From CAIYZT01 sp031385445 (GTDB lineage: Bacteria; Pseudomonadota; Alphaproteobacteria; Rhodobacterales; Rhodobacteraceae), in NCBI GenBank assembly GCA_031385445.1, contig JANNBM010000043.1, positions 1-64,000 of the forward strand: 64,000 nt of DNA. Direction: 5' to 3'. The position numbers and the translations under genes are program-made. This document shows, piece by piece, positions 26,383-34,831 of this stretch. Numbering within the stretch: position 1 is the first letter of the stretch; every line of letters begins with the position of its first letter. The notes below the pieces were generated by a model that made no database searches, had not been told where the DNA came from, and was given only the letters and a program-made list of their open reading frames with translations.

Positions 26383-27495
26383 GTGCCGCAAACCAATCAC
26401 GGCCTTGGCGGGTTGAAATATGATCCGACCAAAAAAACGCGTGCGACCGAATGGAACGTCTTTGCGGCGCTGCTCGCGATCATCCTGGTGTTCGAGTTGC
26501 TTAACAGGTTGAACGGGAACAGCTTTTTGTTCAATATGCGGGACAACGTCGACACATTGTTCAACCAGCAGCGGCTGGACATCATCATTTTGCAGGTTTC
26601 GATCACCGGGATCATCGCGCTAGGCGTGACGCAGGTGATCATTCTGGGCGGGATCGATCTTTCGGCGGGATCGGTGGTTGGCGCGACGGCCATGATCACC
26701 ATGAGTTTTGCCCAAACGGCGCTGGTCAACGGCGCGCCCAATCCCAAGGCGGTGCTGGGCGAATGGGCGATGGATCTTCCGGTGATCGTGCCGATTGCTG
26801 TCGGCCTCGCCTGCGGGGTGATTGCGGGGCTGATCAACGGCTTGCTGATCGCCTATACCAAAATTCCGCCTTTCATCGCGACGTTGGGCATGATGGTGTC
26901 GGCGCGCGGTGTGGCGCGGTGGTGGTCGAACGGGCAACCGGTGTCCTTTCCCACCGAAACCTACGGTCAACTCAGCAACGGCGATGTGCTCAGTTCCTTG
27001 ACCTTTGGCCTGATCTCATGGGACGGGCAGAATCCGGCAGTGGTTTTTGTAACCCTTGCGGTGCTGTTTCATCTGGTCATGATCTACACGCTTTACGGCA
27101 AGCGCAGCTATGCCATCGGATCAAATGAGGCTGCGGCGCGGATGTCGGGGATCAACGTCGACCGGCACAAGGTGCTGGTCTATGCGATCGCGGGGATGCT
27201 GGCGGCGGTTGCGTCGATCCTGCTGACCTCGAAAACCCTGACGGCGCAGGCGGGCATGGGGGTGATGTATGAACTCGACGCCATCGCCATGGCCGTAATT
27301 GGCGGCATAAGCCTGTCGGGCGGGCGCGGGTCCATCGTGGGTACGGTGCTGGGCGCGGGGATTTTTTCGGTGATCATTTCGGGGTTCACCTCGATCCAGC
27401 TGGACGCTTATTACCAGGAAATGGTCAAGGGCGCGATCATTGTGGGGGCTGTGGTTCTGGACCAATGGCGCCAAAGACAAAGGGTTCGGGGGTAG
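26383..27495 (+). CDS. Sugar ABC transporter permease (CUT2/RbsC type)
   Basis: I chose GTG 26383 because GGAGGA lies six bases upstream; an ATG at 26356 is in frame but lacks such a site. The roughly 370-residue protein has nine or ten membrane helices and family motifs GGIDLSAGSVVGA near the N-terminus, IPPFIATLGMM in the middle and MYELDAIAMAVIGGISLSGG before the last helices. It forms the inner-membrane channel for the adjacent binding protein and ATPase. Confidence 0.9.
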   Translation: MPQTNHGLGGLKYDPTKKTRATEWNVFAALLAIILVFELLNRLNGNSFLFNMRDNVDTLFNQQRLDIIILQVSITGIIALGVTQVIILGGIDLSAGSVVGATAMITMSFAQTALVNGAPNPKAVLGEWAMDLPVIVPIAVGLACGVIAGLINGLLIAYTKIPPFIATLGMMVSARGVARWWSNGQPVSFPTETYGQLSNGDVLSSLTFGLISWDGQNPAVVFVTLAVLFHLVMIYTLYGKRSYAIGSNEAAARMSGINVDRHKVLVYAIAGMLAAVASILLTSKTLTAQAGMGVMYELDAIAMAVIGGISLSGGRGSIVGTVLGAGIFSVIISGFTSIQLDAYYQEMVKGAIIVGAVVLDQWRQRQRVRG

Positions 27496-27499
27496 GCAC

Positions 27500-28267
27500 A
27501 TGTCTGATATCATACTGGAAACCCGTGGACTTACAAAGCGTTACGGCGGCGTGCATGCGCTGGAGGATGCGAATTTCGTTTTGAAGGCGGGCGAGCATGT
27601 GGCCGTGGTCGGCGACAACGGCGCGGGAAAATCGACCTTTGTGCGGCAGATCACCGGGGTCGAACAACGCAGCGCCGGCCAGATCTTTTTCGATGGCCAC
27701 GAGGTCAGCCATTCGGGCCCGCTGGAGGCGCGCGAAGCCGGGATTGAAACGGTGTTCCAGACCTTGGCGCTGGCCGATGATCTGGACGTGCCATCGAACC
27801 TGTTTCTGGGGCGCGAATTGTTCAAATTCCGGCTTGGCCCGTTTTCCTGGCTGGACCGCAAGACGATGCGCGACCGCACGCTTGAGGCGCTGAAGACCAC
27901 GGCAGTGAAAATTCCCAACGTCGACAACCCGATCCGCAACATGTCAGGCGGGCAGCGGCAATGTGTGGCCATTGCCCGCACGGCGGCCTTTGCGTCAAAG
28001 CTGGTGATCATGGACGAGCCGACGGCAGCGCTGGGCGTGCAGGAAACCGCACAGGTGGAAAACATCATCCGCGGGTTGAAAGAGCGCGGGGTGCCGATGG
28101 TTTTGGTCAGCCACAACCTGCGGCAAGTGTTTGATCTTGTTGACAGGATCGTGGTATTCCGGCGCGGCCGGATTGTCGCCAACCTGCGCCATGATGAAAC
28201 GGACGGCAACGACATCGTATCCTACATCACGGGTGTCAAGGGCGCCGCCGACGCTGCGGTGGCCTGA
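27500..28267 (+). CDS. Sugar ABC transporter ATP-binding protein, single-domain
   Basis: The 255-residue ATPase has Walker A GDNGAGKST, Q-loop ETVFQTLALADDLDV, signature MSGGQRQCVAIARTA, Walker B LVIMDEPTAALG and SHNL as the H-loop. Unlike RbsA-type proteins of about 500 residues, it has a single nucleotide-binding domain, as in the rhizopine/inositol-like and FrcA transporters. It starts four bases after the permease stop. Confidence 0.92.
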   Translation: MSDIILETRGLTKRYGGVHALEDANFVLKAGEHVAVVGDNGAGKSTFVRQITGVEQRSAGQIFFDGHEVSHSGPLEAREAGIETVFQTLALADDLDVPSNLFLGRELFKFRLGPFSWLDRKTMRDRTLEALKTTAVKIPNVDNPIRNMSGGQRQCVAIARTAAFASKLVIMDEPTAALGVQETAQVENIIRGLKERGVPMVLVSHNLRQVFDLVDRIVVFRRGRIVANLRHDETDGNDIVSYITGVKGAADAAVA

Positions 28268-28290
28268 CGGGCGATGCGGCCCAGAACAAC

Positions 28291-28306
28291 GCCGGATCCT
28301 TCCGGC
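28291..28306 (+). repeat. Hairpin between the ATPase and dehydrogenase genes
   Basis: GCCGGA (28291-28296) and TCCGGC (28301-28306) pair around TCCT, ending five bases before the AGGAG site of the next gene. It may set relative expression within the operon. Confidence 0.4.
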
Positions 28307-28321
28307 CTTTAGGAGACTGAA

Positions 28322-29326
28322 ATGACGGTAAGATTCGGCCTTTTGGGCGCGGGGCGCATTGGCAAGGTCCATGCAAAAGCAGTGACGGGCGATGCGGGTG
28401 CCGCCCTTGTGGCGGTTGCCGATGCCTTTCCCGCGGCGGCCAAGGCGATTGCGGACCAATACGGGTGCGAGATTCGCACGATCGAGGCGATCTTGGCCGC
28501 CAAGGACATCGATGCCGTGGTGATCTGCACCCCGACCGACACGCATGCTGATCTGATCGAACAATTCGTGAAAGCGGGCAAAGCGGTGTTCTGCGAAAAG
28601 CCGATTGATCTGTCCCTGGCGCGGGTCAGGGACTGTCTGAAGGTGGTGCGTGCGCACAAGGGCACGTTGATGGTTGGCTTCAACCGCCGGTTTGATCCGC
28701 ATTTCAAGGCCGTTCGCGCCGAGATTGACAAGGGCACAATTGGCGAGGTGGAGATGGTCACCATCACCTCGCGCGATCCGGGCGCGCCGCCGGTGGATTA
28801 CATCAAACGCTCTGGCGGGATTTTCCGCGACATGACGATCCATGATTTCGACATGGCGCGGTTCATGTTGGGCGAAGAGATCACCGAAGTTGTCGCCACC
28901 GCCGCCGTTCTGGTCGACCCGGCCATCGGCAAAGCGGGGGATTTTGATTCTGTGCAGGTGCTGCTGAAAACCGCGACTGGCAAACAGGCGATGATCTCGA
29001 ATTCGCGCCGGGCCAGCTATGGTTATGATCAGCGGGTCGAAGTGCATGGCTCGTTGGGCGCGGTTGCGGCTGAAAACCAGCGCCCGGTGTCGATCGAGGT
29101 GGCAAGCGCTGCGGGCTATACCCGCCCGCCGCTGCATGACTTCTTCATGACCCGCTATACCGACGCCTACGCCGCCGAAATCGCGCAGTTCATCGCGGCT
29201 TTGGGCGGGACTGGCAAGGCAGAGCCGACCGGCGAGGATGGGTTGATTGCGCTGGCGCTGGCCGATGCTGCGGTGAAATCGGTCGCCGAAGGGCGCGTGG
29301 TGAAGATGAGTGAGATGGCAGTTTAA
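28322..29326 (+). CDS. iolG: Inositol 2-dehydrogenase-like oxidoreductase (Gfo/Idh/MocA family)
   Basis: The 334-residue protein has the N-terminal Rossmann motif GAGRIG at 9-14, the family signature CEKPIDL near 95-101 with its Lys, and the active-site region GGIFRDMTIHDFDMARF. This pattern matches IolG/MocA enzymes that oxidise myo-inositol, scyllo-inositol or amino-inositols with NAD. It is the last gene of the operon and would oxidise the imported or demethylated ring. AGGAG precedes the ATG. Exact cyclitol specificity is not determinable here. Confidence 0.88.
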   Translation: MTVRFGLLGAGRIGKVHAKAVTGDAGAALVAVADAFPAAAKAIADQYGCEIRTIEAILAAKDIDAVVICTPTDTHADLIEQFVKAGKAVFCEKPIDLSLARVRDCLKVVRAHKGTLMVGFNRRFDPHFKAVRAEIDKGTIGEVEMVTITSRDPGAPPVDYIKRSGGIFRDMTIHDFDMARFMLGEEITEVVATAAVLVDPAIGKAGDFDSVQVLLKTATGKQAMISNSRRASYGYDQRVEVHGSLGAVAAENQRPVSIEVASAAGYTRPPLHDFFMTRYTDAYAAEIAQFIAALGGTGKAEPTGEDGLIALALADAAVKSVAEGRVVKMSEMAV

Positions 29327-29344
29327 GCTGTTGTTATAAAACAC

Positions 29345-29403
29345 TTGCTGCGCGGCATGATTTTCGATGCTGCGCAGCAACCCCGTCGGATGCTGCGCAG
29401 CAA
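29345..29403. repeat. Repeated palindrome between convergent genes
   Basis: GATGCTGCGCAGCAA occurs at 29366-29380 and 29389-29403, each containing the 12-base palindrome TGCTGCGCAGCA, and a half copy TTGCTGCGC is at 29345-29353. Mutually exclusive stems are possible. It lies between the dehydrogenase and a convergent gene and may end transcription from both sides. Confidence 0.6.
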
Positions 29404-29408
29404 TCTGG

Positions 29409-30077
29409 TCAGTTTATCAGCACTGCATAGCCCACCGGCCCCGCGCCCGGATTGACCACCAGAACCGAAAAGCGGCCGTTGTCGCGCGGCACGAAGGGGC
29501 AGTAAAGCCGATCACGCGGGCCAAGCTGTTGGCAGATCACTCTGCCCGCGCTGTCCGTGACGGTGATCTGCAAAACGGCGGTGCCGGGGCCAATCACCGC
29601 CACTTCGGCCAGATCGCCCGCATAAAACGCCAGATCCCAGCGGTCCTGCGCCTGGCCGGCGATAAGGCCAGCCGCGCCCATAACCCTTAGCGTGGACGGC
29701 GCCGCAAGGCCGCGCTCTTGTTCGATAAGGGCGGCAAGCCCTTCATCAAAGGCAAGCGCCTTGGCCAGATCGAACATCGCGCCGCTTGACGCCAAGGCAA
29801 GCGCGGCCTCCGGCGGCGCGGGTTCCCCCTCGGCCGGGCCGCGCTGCACCTTTGCAACCGTGATTTCAGCCATGATACGCCCAGCGGCAAGCGCGGCAAG
29901 CGCATCATTTTTCGCCCGCGCCACCGCGAAAAGATCCTGCGCCGCCATCACCTGTGCGACGGCGCCCGCATCGGCACGCTGATCCTGGATCAGATTGACA
30001 AGCGGCACAGAAGCCTCTTGCGCCCAAGCCAAAGACACCGCGCCGATCATTGCCATCGTCAAGATTAACCGCTTCAC
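29409..30077 (-). CDS. Exported protein of unknown function
   Basis: The GTG at 30077 gives an N-terminal signal peptide (VKRLILTMAMIGAVSLAWAQ); the longer open frame upstream is basic and looks like a shadow. The mature part, about 200 residues, is Ala-rich and helical, then ends in a beta-rich region with TVTDSAGRVICQQLGPRD and cysteines that could form a disulfide. It is probably periplasmic. No domain is recognised. Confidence 0.7.
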   Translation of the reverse strand: MKRLILTMAMIGAVSLAWAQEASVPLVNLIQDQRADAGAVAQVMAAQDLFAVARAKNDALAALAAGRIMAEITVAKVQRGPAEGEPAPPEAALALASSGAMFDLAKALAFDEGLAALIEQERGLAAPSTLRVMGAAGLIAGQAQDRWDLAFYAGDLAEVAVIGPGTAVLQITVTDSAGRVICQQLGPRDRLYCPFVPRDNGRFSVLVVNPGAGPVGYAVLIN

Positions 30078-30201
30078 GCCTTGCCCCCCAACTGCCCTTG
30101 CAACCCTGCCACCCGCCCGCGCGAAAGAAAAGCCCGGGGGCTTTCGCCGCGCGCCGAAAGCCCGTATCACCGCACGAACCGCTGCCAGTTTGGACAAACC
30201 C

Positions 30202-31356
30202 GTGCTGTTCCAAGACATCTTTGCCAACCTGATGACCTTTGACACCACCTCTCACCGCCCCAACATGGCGCTGATGCAATTTGCACGCGATCTGCTGGCC
30301 AATGCGGGGATTTCATCGCAGTTGATCCCCGACGCGCATGGCCACAAGGCCAATCTTTATGCCACCATCGGCCCCGATATCGCGGGCGGCGTCATGCTGT
30401 CGGGCCATACCGATGTGGTGCCGGTCGAGGGGCAAAACTGGACGGTGCCGCCCCATGCGCTGACCCAGAAGGACGGGCGGTTTTATGGGCGCGGCGCGGC
30501 GGATATGAAGGGGTTTGTGGCCTGCGCGCTGGAGGCGGCGCTGGACGCTACGCAGCGCCCGCTGAAAACCCCGCTGCATCTGGCGCTGTCTTATGACGAA
30601 GAGATCGGCTGCATGGGAGTTGGCTCGCTGATTGACATGCTGCAAGGCGCGCCGCATCGCCCGCGGTTTTGCATTGTCGGGGAACCGACGGGAATGGCGG
30701 TCGCAACCGGGCACAAGGGCAAGGTCGCCCTGCGCGCGGTTTGCACCGGGCGCGAGGGACATTCGGCGCTGGCGCCCATGGCGCTGAACGCGCTGCATCT
30801 GGCGGCGGACTTCATCACCGCCTTGCGCGCCATTCAGGCCGATATTGCCGCGAACGGCGCGAAAGACGGCGATTACGACGTGCCTTATACCACGGTGCAT
30901 GCCGGGATTGTGGCGGGCGGGGTGCAGGTAAACATCGTGCCCAATCATGCCAGCGTCGATTTCGAGATCCGCGCGCTGGCGCAGGATGATATGGGCGCGA
31001 TCATCGAGCGTATCCGCGCGGCTGCGCAGTCCATCGTCGCCCCGCTGCGCGACGCCTTTCCCGAAGCCGCAATCACGGTGCAGCGGCTGTGGGATTATCC
31101 CGGCCTTGGCACCCCGCCCGGGGCAGAGGTTGTGCGGTTTGTCAAATCGCTGACCGGGGCAAATGGCACGATCAAGGTGGCCTTCGGCACCGAAGGCGGC
31201 CTGTTTGACGCGCGCCTTGGCATTCCCACCGTGGTTTGTGGGCCGGGGTCGATGGCGCAGGGGCACAAGCCCGACGAATATGTCAGCGTTGAGCAGATAG
31301 AGCGGTGCCGCGCGATGGTGTCTGCGCTCGTCGCCCGGTTGGAGCAGGGGCTTTGA
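30202..31356 (+). CDS. argE: Acetylornithine deacetylase-like M20 peptidase
   Basis: The protein has the M20 two-metal site: SGHTDVVPV (His, Asp), GRGAADMKGF (bridging Asp), DEEIGCMG (catalytic Glu pair), CIVGEPTGM, and the late His in AQGHKPDEY. The dimerisation domain lies between. Length is about 384 residues. The start is uncertain: GTG 30202 or TTG 30190 both give an N-terminus like the family (LFQDIFANLMTFDTTSHRPN). It removes the acetyl group from N-acetylornithine in arginine synthesis; related amidohydrolases look alike. Confidence 0.85.
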   Translation: MLFQDIFANLMTFDTTSHRPNMALMQFARDLLANAGISSQLIPDAHGHKANLYATIGPDIAGGVMLSGHTDVVPVEGQNWTVPPHALTQKDGRFYGRGAADMKGFVACALEAALDATQRPLKTPLHLALSYDEEIGCMGVGSLIDMLQGAPHRPRFCIVGEPTGMAVATGHKGKVALRAVCTGREGHSALAPMALNALHLAADFITALRAIQADIAANGAKDGDYDVPYTTVHAGIVAGGVQVNIVPNHASVDFEIRALAQDDMGAIIERIRAAAQSIVAPLRDAFPEAAITVQRLWDYPGLGTPPGAEVVRFVKSLTGANGTIKVAFGTEGGLFDARLGIPTVVCGPGSMAQGHKPDEYVSVEQIERCRAMVSALVARLEQGL

Positions 31357-31378
31357 CGGGCATTTGCGGGGGCCGCCA

Positions 31379-32434
31379 ATGCCGATAACTCTGCCGCCCT
31401 TGGCGCAGCTCGCAACCCTGCCGTTCGATACGATCATCGATGTGCGCTCGCCCGCCGAATATGCCGAAGATCACATGCCCGGCGCGATCAATCTGCCCGC
31501 TTTGTCGAACGAAGAGCGGGCCGAGGTCGGCACGATTTACAAAAAGCAATCGCCCTTTACCGCCCGAAAACTGGGCGCGGCTTTGGTCGCGCGCAACGTG
31601 GCGGGGCATCTTTTGGGCCCGCTGAAGGATCGGGAGGGCGGCTGGCGGCCTTTGGTTTACTGCTGGCGAGGCGGGCAAAGGTCGGGGTCTTTTGCGATCA
31701 TTCTGGGGCAGATCGGCTGGCGGGTTGACACGGTTGCAGGCGGGTATAAATCTTATCGCAGTCAAGTGGTTAGCGCGCTCAGCGAGGTGCCCGTCGCCTC
31801 GCCCGTGGTGGTGCTTGACGGCAATACCGGATCGGCAAAGACGGATATTCTGAAGCTTTTGGCAGGGCAGGGGATGCAGATTCTTGATCTGGAAGGGCTG
31901 GCGCGGCACCGGGGCAGTTTGTTTGGCGCCATGCCGGGCGGCCAGCCCGATCAAAAAGGCTTCGACAGCGCGCTTGCGATGCAGATCGCCCAACTGGACC
32001 CGGCGCATCCCGTGGTGGTGGAGGCGGAAAGCTCCAAGGTGGGCAACATTCGGCTGCCGGCGCAGCTGTGGAAAGCGATGCAATCCGCGCCGCGCGTTGT
32101 GATTTCGGCCCCGCCGATGGCGCGCGCGCGGTATCTGGCGCGCACATATACCGACCTGACGACGGATGCCGCGCGGCTGGTGCAGATCATCGACCAGCTG
32201 CGCCCCGCCCATGCCGCCGAGGTGATCGCGGCGTGGCAGGGGATGGCGGGGCAGGGGCATTTTGAGACGCTCGCGGGCGATCTGATGGCGCGGCATTATG
32301 ACCCCAGATACATCAAGCACCGCGCGCGGGTGGCCGAGGGGGTGTTCACCGAAGTTGAGGCGGAACGGCTGGAAGAGGCCGATTTGCCCGAGATCGCGCG
32401 GCGCGTGGCGGCGGCGGTGCGGGCGTTGGTTTAG
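31379..32434 (+). CDS. mnmH: tRNA 2-selenouridine synthase
   Basis: MnmH replaces the sulfur of 2-thiouridine at the wobble position of certain tRNAs with selenium. The 351-residue protein has an N-terminal rhodanese domain with the catalytic Cys95 in YCWRGGQRSGS and a C-terminal P-loop domain starting GNTGSAKT at 148-155. ATG 31379 is preferred over the upstream TTG. It converges with the selD fusion, which supplies selenophosphate, so the two form a selenouridine module. Confidence 0.92.
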   Translation: MPITLPPLAQLATLPFDTIIDVRSPAEYAEDHMPGAINLPALSNEERAEVGTIYKKQSPFTARKLGAALVARNVAGHLLGPLKDREGGWRPLVYCWRGGQRSGSFAIILGQIGWRVDTVAGGYKSYRSQVVSALSEVPVASPVVVLDGNTGSAKTDILKLLAGQGMQILDLEGLARHRGSLFGAMPGGQPDQKGFDSALAMQIAQLDPAHPVVVEAESSKVGNIRLPAQLWKAMQSAPRVVISAPPMARARYLARTYTDLTTDAARLVQIIDQLRPAHAAEVIAAWQGMAGQGHFETLAGDLMARHYDPRYIKHRARVAEGVFTEVEAERLEEADLPEIARRVAAAVRALV

Positions 32435-32439
32435 GGGGA

Positions 32440-34635
32440 TCAGACGCTGATTTGGGCGGGGCCGGGCATCACGGTTCCGATCAGCGCCGCCTCGGTCCCC
32501 GCGTTGCGCAAGTCGGAAACCAGCTTTGCCGCCATGTCTTTGGGCACTGACGCCAGCAGCCCTCCGCAGGTCTGGGGGTCGATCATCAGGGCTTTCAGCG
32601 GACCCTCAGTCATGATCAGGCGGCCCAAAACCGCCGCGCGGTTCGCGGGCGCAAGCGAGGAGGCGGCCCCAGCGGCAGCCAGAGCGAGAGCGCCGGGCAA
32701 AAGCGGGATCGCGCCTGCGTCCAGTATGGCCGACAGGCCGGAAGGGTCCAGCATTTCAAGCAGATGCCCGGCAAGACCAAAGCCGGTTACATCGGTCATT
32801 GCCGTGGCATGGGGGGCCAGAATGCGGGCGGCGGCGCCTTGCGGGCGGCTCATGCTGGCAAAGGCTGCGGCCACGGCTTCGCCGAGGATCAGACCGGGGG
32901 CCACCGTTCCGGCCATTTCAGCGGCCAGAATCGTGCCGATGCCAAGTGGTTTGGTCAGGATCAGCGCGTCACCTTCGCGCGCCCCGGCCTTGGCAATCGC
33001 ACGGCTGCTGGCCAGCCCGGTCACAGTGAACCCGATGGTCAGTTCGGCCCCAATGGAGGTATGCCCGCCCACCAGATCCGCGCCTTCCGCTGCAAAGATC
33101 TGCGCGGCGGCGGCGGTGATTTCTGCGACGGTCTGGGCGGCTTTGGCGTCTGACATGCGGGGCAGGATCAGCTGCGACAGCGCCACCTGCGGCGCGGCGC
33201 CCATGGCCCAGATATCGCCAAGCGCGTGGATCGCGGCCAGGCGCGCCATCAGATGGGCGTCGGCGGTGAAAGCGCGCAGATGGTCAGTGGTGATGACCTG
33301 AACACCCGCCCCATGCTGCAAAACCGCCGCATCGTCGCCCGCGCCTTGCAGAACATCGGCGCGGCGGCGGACGGGCAGCGCGGCAAGCGCCCCCGACAGC
33401 GCCAGCGGCCCCAGTTTCGCGCCGCAGCCGCCACAAAGGGGCCGCTCGCCAAGCGCATCGCGCAAACCCGGCACCAGATCCGCGCCTTTTGGCAGGGCGG
33501 GCGCGGCCATGACTGCCGGGGCAAATTTGGCCATGAAGGCGCGGTCGATCCGGTCTTTTTGCCGCCAAAGCGCGGCGCCTTGCACCGCAATCCCCCATTT
33601 TTCGCCCAAAGCCCGCTTGGAGCCAAGCGAGATCAGCTTCAAATAATCGCGCTGCGGGACAAAGGTTTGCAAGTGGCCGGCGGTCAGCGCGGCCTTCAGG
33701 TTGGCCAGCAGCACCGGCGCTTGGCGCACTGCAAAAACTCCGGCCTTGGGGCGCGGGGCATCGGGCATATGCGCGCAGTCGCCCGCCGCAAAGATCGCCG
33801 GATCAGAGCTGCGCAGGTGCGGGTCCACGGTGATGAACCCGCCTTCCAGCGCCAACCCGGTCCTGGCGAGCCAGCCCTGCGGACGCGCCCCCGCAACGGC
33901 AAGCACAAGATCGGCAGGCAGGTGGCGGCCATCGTCCAGCGTCAGACCGCCAGCATCCATCGAGGCGGGATGTGATTGAAGATGCACGGCAATTCCAGCA
34001 GCATTCAGCGCTGCACGCATCATCGAACGGGGGCGCAGCGCCAGGGCGGGCAGCAGGGCCGCGCCCCGCTCGACCACGGTGATCTGCGGTGCGGGTCCGT
34101 TGGCGGCCAGCCGGTGCTGCGCGGCAAGCGCCAGTTCGATACCGCCGACGCCGCCGCCAATCACCACCACGCGGGCCGGTGTCTGCCGCGGTTTCGCGGC
34201 GAAATCCTCCCAGCGCGCGGCGAAGGGGCCAAGCGGCTTTGCCGCCAGCCCGTGTTCGGCAAAGCCCGGCAGGTCCGGCAAATCGGAGGTGATCCCGATG
34301 TCGATGGAGGCAAGATCATAGGGCAGCGCGCCGCGTTCCGCGAGGATCAGCTGTTTGGCGTGCCGGTCGATCCCGACCGCCCGGTCAAGGATGATCCGCG
34401 CCCCCGCCCGCCGCGCGAGGCTGATCAGATCAATCATGATCTCGCCGCGCGTGTAATGCCCAGCGACAAATCCCGGCAGCATCCCGGTATAGGGCGCTGC
34501 CGCCGATGGATTAACAATCGTCAGCCGAACGCCCGGCAAAGGGGCCATCGCCCACATCAGCGCGACAAGCGCATGGGCATGGCCACCGCCAACCAGAACG
34601 ATATCCTGAACAATGGGAAAGGGGGCGGTTTGCAT
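32440..34635 (-). CDS. selD: Fusion of an FAD-dependent NADH-dehydrogenase-like domain and selenide, water dikinase
   Basis: The 731-residue protein has two parts. Residues 1 to about 395 are a pyridine-nucleotide-disulfide-oxidoreductase fold with FAD motif VLVGGGHAHAL, a second Rossmann motif VVVIGGGVGGIELAL and FAAGDCAHM. From about 400 it is SelD: CGGCGAKLG with catalytic Cys404 and Lys407, then GAGDDAAVL, TTDHL, and GGHTSIGAELTIG. SelD makes selenophosphate from selenide and ATP. The fused flavoprotein may reduce a selenium source. The enzyme likely serves MnmH, as no selA/selB is in the window. Confidence 0.92.
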   Translation of the reverse strand: MQTAPFPIVQDIVLVGGGHAHALVALMWAMAPLPGVRLTIVNPSAAAPYTGMLPGFVAGHYTRGEIMIDLISLARRAGARIILDRAVGIDRHAKQLILAERGALPYDLASIDIGITSDLPDLPGFAEHGLAAKPLGPFAARWEDFAAKPRQTPARVVVIGGGVGGIELALAAQHRLAANGPAPQITVVERGAALLPALALRPRSMMRAALNAAGIAVHLQSHPASMDAGGLTLDDGRHLPADLVLAVAGARPQGWLARTGLALEGGFITVDPHLRSSDPAIFAAGDCAHMPDAPRPKAGVFAVRQAPVLLANLKAALTAGHLQTFVPQRDYLKLISLGSKRALGEKWGIAVQGAALWRQKDRIDRAFMAKFAPAVMAAPALPKGADLVPGLRDALGERPLCGGCGAKLGPLALSGALAALPVRRRADVLQGAGDDAAVLQHGAGVQVITTDHLRAFTADAHLMARLAAIHALGDIWAMGAAPQVALSQLILPRMSDAKAAQTVAEITAAAAQIFAAEGADLVGGHTSIGAELTIGFTVTGLASSRAIAKAGAREGDALILTKPLGIGTILAAEMAGTVAPGLILGEAVAAAFASMSRPQGAAARILAPHATAMTDVTGFGLAGHLLEMLDPSGLSAILDAGAIPLLPGALALAAAGAASSLAPANRAAVLGRLIMTEGPLKALMIDPQTCGGLLASVPKDMAAKLVSDLRNAGTEAALIGTVMPGPAQISV

Positions 34636-34831
34636 GCCCCTTCCCTAGTGCGGTTGCCGCGCCATTGGAAACAGAATCCGGGCCAAGGGCGCGCTATTCC
34701 CGTCAACTGTGATTTCGGTTCAAACCAGAACCGCTTTTGCCGCAAAACCCGGACAAAACGCCGCGATGGGGGCTGACCTTTGCACGGAAGGGGCCTATGC
34801 ACCATTTGCGCGATAGGGATTGAGAACCGGC

